From the NCBI RefSeq assembly GCF_014529705.1, contig NZ_JAANIH010000013.1, forward strand, positions 62,001 to 126,000: a stretch of 64,000 nt of DNA. The letters run 5' to 3'. Positions 57,725 to 64,000 of this stretch are shown here, one piece after another; the stretch's first letter is position 1, and each line of letters begins with the position of its first letter. A model generated the notes under the pieces. The model was not told the DNA's origin and made no database searches. It saw only the letters and a program-made list of their open reading frames with translations. The position numbers and the translations under genes were made by a program. This DNA comes from Bradyrhizobium campsiandrae (GTDB lineage: Bacteria > Pseudomonadota > Alphaproteobacteria > Rhizobiales > Xanthobacteraceae).

Positions 57725-58411
57725 TCAGTAAATCCGCGACGGCTTCTTGTCGTCGCTGAGGCTCCAGGCCTCGCCTGCGGCCAGAGTGACGGTATCGGCG
57801 CGCAGCAGACGGCCCCAGGCGCGCAGTTCGTAAGGATACGTGCCCGGCGGCAGATCCAGCGTCTGCGGATGATTTTCGCCGCCAGCGATCTCAATGGTCT
57901 GATCGTTGATCGCGAGCGAAGCCACGTTTGGCCTGAGATAGCCGAATATCAGCCGCGCCTGTCCTGGTATTGGCAGGAAGTTGGCCCTGGCCGCGACCTC
58001 TGTATTTCGCTGCACAAGGTCGATCATGGTTTCGCCCTTGGCACGGTCGAGCGTCAGCGTGCCCGGTCCCTTCGGAGAAGCGAAGACGAGCAGCGCGCGA
58101 TCGGCGGCGACCATCGTGCCATCAGGCATTTCCTGCCAGCCGCGCTTTCCGAGCTCTGCGCGGTAAAAGGCGAGTACGTCGCTGAGGTCCGCGGCCACCT
58201 GGGTCTTGAGCTCGATGCGGAACGGGATTTCGATGCCGGACGCGCGCGAGGTGCTGTAGCTGGAGTGGCTGGCTCGCGTCGGCACTGGCATCTCGGCGTG
58301 CGGATCTGCTGCGGTCAGCGGCTCCTGCGAGCAGCTTGCAAGAAGCGGGATGGCGCACAGCAGTAGCCGCCACCGTGCCGGGGCCTTCGTCCCGCGCTTG
58401 ACCGTCGTCAT
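57725..58411 (-). CDS. Predicted lipoprotein with FY-GW module (tandem paralogue 1)
   Basis: A 228-residue exported protein; I recognise no named family. The N-terminus is a lipoprotein signal (KRGTKAPARWRLLLCAIPLLASC, with lipobox LAS-Cys27). A single module at about 60-135 carries Phe82-Tyr83 and, nine residues after the Phe, Gly91-Trp92 (DVLAFYRAELGKRGWQEM), then VFASPKGPGTLTLDRAKGETMIDLVQ. The C-terminal 90 residues are beta-rich and resemble a PEGA-like sandwich (QTLDLPPGTYPYELRAWG), ending in Tyr. ATG 58411. Closest relative in the window is the 723-residue neighbour; the shared signal and upstream bases show tandem duplication. Confidence 0.75.
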   Translation of the reverse strand: MTTVKRGTKAPARWRLLLCAIPLLASCSQEPLTAADPHAEMPVPTRASHSSYSTSRASGIEIPFRIELKTQVAADLSDVLAFYRAELGKRGWQEMPDGTMVAADRALLVFASPKGPGTLTLDRAKGETMIDLVQRNTEVAARANFLPIPGQARLIFGYLRPNVASLAINDQTIEIAGGENHPQTLDLPPGTYPYELRAWGRLLRADTVTLAAGEAWSLSDDKKPSRIY

Positions 58412-58546
58412 TCCCACTCTCCAGGGATGTCGCGCGTTCTGATCTTCGCGCTGGCGCGGCCCCACACGGATCGCCGCCGTTTTCAGACAAACTAGTCGCT
58501 CCGCGGACCTGATGGGTTCAACCTGGTCGTGACAGGCACAGGTGGA

Positions 58547-60718
58547 TCAATACATCTGCAGCGGCAGCACCTCGCCGGTCGGGCCCACCATCAGGCCCCA
58601 GGCATCGCCTGCGGCGATGTCGATGGTGTCGTTGCGGGCGGGGCGACCCGCCATTTTCAGCGAATATTGGTACTTGCCTGGCGGCAGGTCGAGCATCGGC
58701 CCTTTCGGCGATTGAGGGCCACCGGCGCCGGCTGCAACCTTGACGGTCTGCTTGTTGATGGTGAGCACGGCTTCCTGCTTGCCCATATTGCCGAGCAGCA
58801 GCTTGGCCTGACCCGGTTTCGGCATGATGTCCGCCTTGGTCGCTGCCTCCGGGTTCTTCTGCACCAGGTTGACCGAGGTCTCGCCCCTGGCGCGGCCGAG
58901 CTTCAGCGTCGCCGGCCCCTGCGGCGAGGCGAAGGCGAGCTGGACACGGTCGGCTGATATCACCGCGCCTTCAGGCTTTTCCTGCCAGCCGAGCTTTTTC
59001 AGCTCGGTGCGATAGAAGGCGAGCACGTCGCCGAGTTCGGCCGGGACGCTGGCTTCGAGTTCGCGGCGGAACGGCACCTCGATGCCCGGCAGCTTGGCCG
59101 TGCCAAGCGAGGTCGAGCTGCGCTGCTTCGGCACCGGCAGTGCGGACTCCGGATCTGCCTCCAGCTGGGCGGATGCTTTGGCTTGCGTTGCAGCCGGATC
59201 GTCGCCCGCCGGCTGGCCGGTCGCTCCAGGCTTGGCGGCAGCCACCCTCAGGCCGGATCCGTTGGCGCTGACGTTCACCTTCGGGCCCATCTGCATCAAG
59301 GTCATCGAGATCGACTTGCCCGCCTTGGCGAACTCCAGCACCGCCATGTTGGGCTGGTTGATGACGGAAGGCTGCTCCTTCCAGCCGGCGGGCTTCATGG
59401 CCGCGCGATAGAAGGCGGCCAGCGCCTTCACGCTCGAGGTCGAGTTGAATTCGAGCCGGCCATCGCCAGACTCCACCTCCTGTGCGTTCTCGGGCACCGG
59501 CAGCGGCGCGTTGCTGCCGGCCTGTGCCTGCAGCGGCGCATCTGAGAGCGTTGCCGCCTGAGCCTTGCGACGTGCCGCGTCCTCGGCGAGGACCTGTTTC
59601 GTCATCGCCTCCGCGTCCTTCATGAACTGTTCGTCGGCGTCCTTCTTCGCCTTGGCGCGGGCGGCGAGCACGCTCTCCTTAACCTGTGCGGTCAGATGGA
59701 CCATGGTGAAATCGTATTTGCGCCCCAAATGCAGCACGCCGTTCTCCTCGGGCGAGGAGAACTTCAGCGCGACCTCGTCGCCTGGGGCGAGCGGCGCATG
59801 TCCCTCTTCCGTCCAGCCCCGCGCTGCAAATTCGCGATGGTAAAAGGCCTCTACAGCGGGCAGATCGGCAAGGGCCGCGACGATCAGCTCGCGCGTGGCG
59901 GTCCGGGCGTTGCCCCGGCCCGAGGATGATTTGTATGGCTTCGGCTCCGGCAGGCCGGCCGCATCGCCGGCCTCGAGATTGGTGGGCAGCGCGAACGGCG
60001 CGATCCGGATGTCGACATTGGTGCGCCCGTCGTCCCGGCGGGTCAGCGTCAGCATCACCGGCTTCTGCTTGTAGAACCCGGTCGAATCGTCGTCGGGATG
60101 ATCGTAGAAGGCACGCACGCCGTTCGGCACTGACGCCGTCAGGTCTGCGTTCGGCCAGCTTGCGGCGGTCTCGGGCGTGAGCTTGCGCCAGCCGATCGCG
60201 GCCATTTCCCTGGCATAAAATTCCTGCGCGGATTCGAGCGTGGCCGGCGCGATGCAGCCGAGATAGGGGCGTGTCTCGTCGAACACGAGATCGATTGCGC
60301 CGTCGGGGAAGGGCACGTTCGCATAGATGCGGCTTGGACTGTAGGAGACCGAGGATTGATCGGGGCGGCCCAGGCCCTGCGTGAAGAAAACGGACAGTCC
60401 CTGCCGTCCCTTCTTGAAGACGAGATTGGTGTTGGTCTCGTCGAGCGGACGAACATAGGGCACCCAGCCATCAGCGATGAGCATCTTCTTCACGGCGGCT
60501 GATGTCACCGCGACCACCGTCGGCACGCCATACTGCACTTGGGAGGAATCGGGGCGCGAAGTGTTCTCGAAGGCGCCTGGCAGCATCGGTACCGTATGCG
60601 GATCGACATAGCCGGCGTCGAATTGCGTCGCGCGTGCGGTGCTCGCCATCAGCATGAGGCTGCAGGCCAGCAGCAGCCCGCGTGCCGGGGCTCGCGTCCC
60701 GCGTTTGATCATCGACAT
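58547..60718 (-). CDS. Exported multi-module protein with FY-GW repeats (tandem paralogue 2)
   Basis: A 723-residue protein of unknown function. The signal peptide is MIKRGTRAPARGLLLACSLMLMASTARA (cleavage near residue 30). It carries repeated units, each with an FY pair and GW exactly nine residues after the Phe: 167/176 (EFYAREMAAIGW), 292/301 (AFYHREFAARGW), 436/445 (AFYRAAMKPAGW) and 568/577 (AFYRTELKKLGW); a decayed copy with only the GW at 84-85 precedes them. A Lys/Ala/Glu-rich helix lies at about 345-390 and low-complexity linkers at 390-412 and 490-530. The C-terminus (545-723) matches the whole of the two smaller neighbours. ATG 60718, with GGGAG upstream. Confidence 0.8.
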   Translation of the reverse strand: MSMIKRGTRAPARGLLLACSLMLMASTARATQFDAGYVDPHTVPMLPGAFENTSRPDSSQVQYGVPTVVAVTSAAVKKMLIADGWVPYVRPLDETNTNLVFKKGRQGLSVFFTQGLGRPDQSSVSYSPSRIYANVPFPDGAIDLVFDETRPYLGCIAPATLESAQEFYAREMAAIGWRKLTPETAASWPNADLTASVPNGVRAFYDHPDDDSTGFYKQKPVMLTLTRRDDGRTNVDIRIAPFALPTNLEAGDAAGLPEPKPYKSSSGRGNARTATRELIVAALADLPAVEAFYHREFAARGWTEEGHAPLAPGDEVALKFSSPEENGVLHLGRKYDFTMVHLTAQVKESVLAARAKAKKDADEQFMKDAEAMTKQVLAEDAARRKAQAATLSDAPLQAQAGSNAPLPVPENAQEVESGDGRLEFNSTSSVKALAAFYRAAMKPAGWKEQPSVINQPNMAVLEFAKAGKSISMTLMQMGPKVNVSANGSGLRVAAAKPGATGQPAGDDPAATQAKASAQLEADPESALPVPKQRSSTSLGTAKLPGIEVPFRRELEASVPAELGDVLAFYRTELKKLGWQEKPEGAVISADRVQLAFASPQGPATLKLGRARGETSVNLVQKNPEAATKADIMPKPGQAKLLLGNMGKQEAVLTINKQTVKVAAGAGGPQSPKGPMLDLPPGKYQYSLKMAGRPARNDTIDIAAGDAWGLMVGPTGEVLPLQMY

Positions 60719-60787
60719 CGGCAGTACTCCCGGATTTCGCGCCTCAGACGAGGAGTCGCGGCGGGAACTCGCGAGGTTCAAAACGGC

Positions 60788-61531
60788 TCAATACAGCAGC
60801 AGCGGCGACCACGCTTCTCCGTCGCGCCCGACCGTGAGCTCCCATGTGTCGCCGGCGGTAAAGTCAAGGATATGCGTGGTGGCCGGATGGCCCGGCACGC
60901 TCACCTCATAGCTATATTTGCCGGGCTGCAGATCCAGCGACATCGCACGGGTGCCCGCCGCGCGCCTGATGGTCCGGTCGTTGATGGTGAGCGTGGCTTC
61001 GGTCTCGCCGATATTGGAGAACACCAGCTTCGCCTGGCCGGGCTCGGGCATGACGTTCGCGTTGATCGCGACCGATGCGTTCTTCTGCACCAGATTGACC
61101 GTGGTGCCGGAATCCTTGCGGTCGAGCGCCAGCATGCCGGGTCCAACCGGGGAGACGAAGGCAAGCTGGATGTGATCGGCGGAGATCATCGCGCCATCAT
61201 GCTGCTCCCGCCAGCCGAGCTTGCCGAGCTCGGTGCGGTAGAAGGCGAGCACGTTGCCGAGGTCGGCGGGCACCCTCGCTTCAAGCGTGGTGCGAAGCGG
61301 CGTCTCGACGCCCTGCACGACGGTGGTGTGGATGCCTCTGTAACTGTAGCGGGTCGGCGCGGGCAGCTTGGTGTCAGGATCCGGCGTCAGCGCGGATGAA
61401 AACAGCGTTGAGAGAGGCGGCGCCCAGGCGCTGGCGGTGGCCGCGGTCACGCCACTTGCGAGCAAAGCGAGGCCGCACGCGAACAGCCGCCATCGTGCCG
61501 GGACTTTCGTCCCGCGCCTTACCGTCGTCAT
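60788..61531 (-). CDS. Exported protein with FY-GW module (tandem paralogue 3)
   Basis: A 247-residue protein, paralogue of the two downstream genes. Its signal peptide (TTVRRGTKVPARWRLFACGLALLASGVTAATASA) ends with an Ala-Ser-Ala cleavage site near residue 35, and the lipobox Cys of paralogue 1 is Gly here, so it should be a free periplasmic or secreted protein. The module holds Phe97-Tyr98 and Gly106-Trp107 (NVLAFYRTELGKLGWREQ), then LAFVSPVGPGMLALDRKDSGTTVNLVQKN, and the C-terminal domain has MSLDLQPGKYSYEVSVPGHPATTHILDFTAGDTWEL, ending Leu-Leu-Tyr. GGAGAG lies about ten bases before ATG 61531. It lies 120 bases after recF. Confidence 0.75.
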   Translation of the reverse strand: MTTVRRGTKVPARWRLFACGLALLASGVTAATASAWAPPLSTLFSSALTPDPDTKLPAPTRYSYRGIHTTVVQGVETPLRTTLEARVPADLGNVLAFYRTELGKLGWREQHDGAMISADHIQLAFVSPVGPGMLALDRKDSGTTVNLVQKNASVAINANVMPEPGQAKLVFSNIGETEATLTINDRTIRRAAGTRAMSLDLQPGKYSYEVSVPGHPATTHILDFTAGDTWELTVGRDGEAWSPLLLY

Positions 61532-61651
61532 GGTCTTTCTCTCCAGGGATATCGCGCGTGTCGATCGCGCGATGGCAACGGCTGCGACACCGCAAGCTGC
61601 GGCCTCACAGCCCTAGTCGCGGTCCGAATAGGCCGGGTTCAACAAAACGGG

Positions 61652-62788
61652 CTATCGCCGGGCGGAAACGCGTCCGCTCTCGACGTCGAACACTTCGCCT
61701 CCGGCGCCGATCTCGGCGAATGCGGCCGGATCCGCGCCGGTCAGCCACACCTGCGCGCCGAGCTTGCGCAGCTCGTCGAACAGCGCGGCGCGCCTGTTGG
61801 GATCGAGATGGGCGACGACCTCGTCGAGCAGCAGCAGCGGCACGATGCCGGTCATCTCGGCGACCAGCGTCGCGTGCGCCAGAACGAGGCCGATCAAGAG
61901 CGCCTTCTGCTCGCCAGTCGAGGCATCGCGCGCCGGCATGCTCTTCGGTGCATAGACCACCTGCAGATCGGTGAGATGCGGCCCGTCGGTGGTGCGGCCG
62001 GCAATCGCATCGCGCGGGCGGTTGTCGCGCAGGATCTGGCGGTAGCGGTCTTCGACCGAGGTGGCGGTCTCCTCAAGCAGGGCGTTTTCCATCCAGCCGT
62101 CCAGCGCAATTTGGGCCGAGGGAAACGCAGAGGCTTGCGCGCGCGTGTTGAGCATGCCGGTGAGCCGCGCCGCGGTCTGGCCGCGCGTTGCGGCGACCGC
62201 GACCGCAAGCTCGGCGGTCTCGCGCTCGATCGCGTCGCACCAATGGTCGTCGTAATTGCGCGTCTCGAGCAGCCGGTTGCGCGAACGCAGCGAGCGTTCC
62301 AGCGCGTTGATGCGGCTGGAATGCTCGACGTCGATCGCGAGCACCAGGCGGTCGAAGAAGCGCCGCCGCTCCGACGCCGCGCCCATGAACAGCCCGTCCA
62401 TCGCCGGCGTCAGCCACACCATGCGAATGTGGTCGCCGAAGGCGGCGGCGGAATTCACCGGCTCGCGGTCGATGCGGCAGCGCCGGCTCACCGCGCTATC
62501 GGCGCGCGGCGCATCGATGCCGGTGCCGAGCGTGGCGAGCCCCAGCGCGCCCTCGACTTGCGCCGAGACCGCCCAGGAGCCGTCGCCCTGGTTGTCGGCG
62601 ACATCCTCCAGCGTGGCGCGCCGGAGGCCGCGTCCCGGCGACAGGAACGAGATCGCCTCGATGCAATTGGTCTTGCCCGCCCCGTTCGGCCCGACCAGCG
62701 CCACCATGTCAGCCGTCGTCTCGAGCCCCGCCGCCCGGTAATTGCGAAAATGCGTCAGCGTGAGGCGATGGATGCGGGAGGGGGTCAT
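61652..62788 (-). CDS. recF: DNA replication and repair protein RecF
   Basis: SMC-like ATPase of 378 residues that helps load RecA at single-strand gaps. Walker A is GPNGAGKTNCIEAIS, the ABC signature STGEQKALLIGLVLAHA and Walker B VPLLLLDEVVAHLDPNRRAAL; THFRNYRAAGLE is the RecF N-terminal motif. Start ATG 62788. It follows dnaN, as in most bacteria, with a palindromic repeat in the gap. Confidence 0.95.
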   Translation of the reverse strand: MTPSRIHRLTLTHFRNYRAAGLETTADMVALVGPNGAGKTNCIEAISFLSPGRGLRRATLEDVADNQGDGSWAVSAQVEGALGLATLGTGIDAPRADSAVSRRCRIDREPVNSAAAFGDHIRMVWLTPAMDGLFMGAASERRRFFDRLVLAIDVEHSSRINALERSLRSRNRLLETRNYDDHWCDAIERETAELAVAVAATRGQTAARLTGMLNTRAQASAFPSAQIALDGWMENALLEETATSVEDRYRQILRDNRPRDAIAGRTTDGPHLTDLQVVYAPKSMPARDASTGEQKALLIGLVLAHATLVAEMTGIVPLLLLDEVVAHLDPNRRAALFDELRKLGAQVWLTGADPAAFAEIGAGGEVFDVESGRVSARR

Positions 62789-62831
62789 GGGCTATTCGTT
62801 ATGGGCGCGCGCTCTCGCATTGGAAGGGCAT

Positions 62832-62949
62832 GCCGTAGGGTGGGCAAAGGCGCGCTCTGCGCGCGCCGTGCCCACGTCTCGCCGCGATGGTGGGCACGCT
62901 TTCGCCTCCGCTCTTCGAGCGACGGCGCAAGCTTTGCCCACCCTACGGC
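62832..62949. repeat. Palindromic repeat (CGTAGGGTGGGCAAAG type), copy 2
   Basis: About 118 bases bounded by GCCGTAGGGTGGGCAAAGG and CTTTGCCCACCCTACGGC, with an internal CGTGCCCAC / GTGGGCACG pair and a GC-rich hairpin (GCGCGCTCTGCGCGC). Second copy of 52738-52828. Lies between dnaN and recF. Confidence 0.85.
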
Positions 62950-62976
62950 TCCGATGGATGGTCGAGAGAGCGCCCC

Positions 62977-64000
62977 TCACACCCGCATCGGCATCAGCAC
63001 GTAGAGCGCGCTCTTGTCGTCCTTGTCCTGCACCAAAGTGGGCGAGCCGGGGTCGGCGAGCTTGAGCACGGCGACATCGCCTTCGATCTGGGCGGCGATG
63101 TCGAGGAGGTAGCGGGAGTTGAAGCCGATATCGAGCGCGTCGGAGGCGTATTCGACCTCGAGCTCTTCGGTGGCGCTGCCCGAATCCGGATTGGTCACCG
63201 ACAGCACCAGCTTGCCCGGCGACAGCGACAGCTTCACCGCGCGCCCGCGCTCGCTGGAGATGGTGGAAACGCGATCGACCGCGTTCTCGAAGTCCTTCTT
63301 GTCGACGACGAGCTCCTTGTCGTTGCCTTGCGGAATGACGCGGCCGTAATCGGGGAAGGTGCCGTCGATCAGTTTCGAGGTCAGCACGACGTTGCCGATG
63401 GTGAAGCGGATCTTGGCCTGCGACAGCTCGATCGTCATCTCGGCTTCGGTGTCCTCGATCAGGCGCTGCACCTCGCCGACGGTCTTGCGCGGCACGATCA
63501 CGCCGGGCATGCCCTCGGCGCCCTTGGGCTGCACCAGGTCGAGCTGGGCGAGGCGGTGGCCGTCGGTGGCGACGCCGCGCAGGGTCGCGGCCGTCGCGGT
63601 GCCCGCGGCATGCAGATAGATGCCGTTGAGGTAATAGCGCGTCTCTTCGGTCGAGATCGCGAACTGGGTGCGGTCGATCAGCCGCTTGACGTCCTTGGCG
63701 GCGAGATTGAACGAATGCGAGAGGTCGCCGGCGGCAAGGTCCGGGAAATCGTTTTCCGGCAGGGTCTGGAGCGTGAAGCGGGAGCGGCCGGCGCGGATCG
63801 CCAGCACGGCGCGGTCGCCGTCGGCCTCCAGCACGATCTGCGAACCGTCGGGCAATTTGCGCACGATGTCGTAGAACATGTGCGCCGGCACGGTGGTGGA
63901 GCCGGCCGTGGCGGTTTCCGCCGCAAGCGTCTCCGTCACCTCGAGGTCGAGGTCGGTCGCCTTCAGCGACAATTTCGCGTTTTCGGCGCGGACCAGCACG
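62977..64000 (-). CDS. dnaN: DNA polymerase III beta subunit (sliding clamp), 5' end outside window
   Basis: Ring-shaped processivity clamp of DNA polymerase III. About 340 residues are visible; roughly the first 35 lie past the right edge. The three clamp domains are present (LVRAENAKLSLKATDLDLEVTETL; FAISTEETRYYLNGIYLHAAG; ENAVDRVSTISSERGRAVKLSLSPGKLVLSV), and the C-terminus ends VLMPMRV, the standard clamp tail. First gene of dnaN-recF-gyrB on this strand; dnaA presumably lies just outside the window. Confidence 0.96.
   Translation of the reverse strand, partial: VLVRAENAKLSLKATDLDLEVTETLAAETATAGSTTVPAHMFYDIVRKLPDGSQIVLEADGDRAVLAIRAGRSRFTLQTLPENDFPDLAAGDLSHSFNLAAKDVKRLIDRTQFAISTEETRYYLNGIYLHAAGTATAATLRGVATDGHRLAQLDLVQPKGAEGMPGVIVPRKTVGEVQRLIEDTEAEMTIELSQAKIRFTIGNVVLTSKLIDGTFPDYGRVIPQGNDKELVVDKKDFENAVDRVSTISSERGRAVKLSLSPGKLVLSVTNPDSGSATEELEVEYASDALDIGFNSRYLLDIAAQIEGDVAVLKLADPGSPTLVQDKDDKSALYVLMPMRV

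Overview
The window is a stretch of high-GC alphaproteobacterial chromosome that looks like Bradyrhizobium or a very close relative. Evidence: strong third-position GC, rhizobial housekeeping gene order, and several families of intergenic palindromic repeats of the kind scattered through Bradyrhizobium genomes. It is mostly core genome. I see no tRNA, rRNA, CRISPR array, insertion sequence, prophage or integrase.

Layout. (1) 1-4.6 kb: end of fabI, a GNAT gene, and oxyR divergent from katG (peroxide defence). (2) 4.6-15.2 kb, minus strand: the translation/RNA operon rimP-nusA-ylxR-infB-rbfA-truB-rpsO, then pnp. It begins with a terminator-bearing leader, and pnp has its own large leader hairpin. 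(3) 15.4-18.8 kb: a DUF2336 gene, trmB, an M20 peptidase and an XRE regulator. (4) 19-29.2 kb, minus strand: the envelope/tRNA/iron cluster trpS, nfu, tsaB, rimI, fur, HAD hydrolase, miaB, phoH, ybeY, corC-like, lnt. (5) 29.3-37.4 kb: murJ, a PfkB sugar/nucleoside kinase, an acyl-CoA synthetase, a serine hydrolase, a small hypothetical gene and gabD. (6) 37.4-50 kb, accessory: an AraC regulator divergent from an oxidoreductase/metallo-hydrolase pair, a SulP-STAS-cyclic-nucleotide transporter, purC, a pirin, a membrane-anchored AraC-type regulator, a second serine hydrolase, an MmgE/PrpD protein and a FUSC transporter. (7) 50-54.7 kb: a three-gene overlapping set (MATE, DUF2867-like, HCCA-isomerase-like), a MurA with Asp in place of the usual catalytic Cys, and a small membrane protein. 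(8) 54.9-64 kb, minus strand: the replication block dnaN-recF-gyrB, interrupted between recF and gyrB by three tandem exported paralogues.

The best candidate for something undescribed is that three-gene family (57.7-61.5 kb). All three proteins carry an export signal, a module with an FY pair followed nine residues later by GW, and a C-terminal beta-rich domain ending in Tyr. The middle protein holds four clear copies of the module and a fifth decayed one. Other points worth checking are the nested hairpin in the pnp leader, the rimP-operon attenuator, the MurA active-site replacement and a Fur lacking its first Cys-x2-Cys pair.
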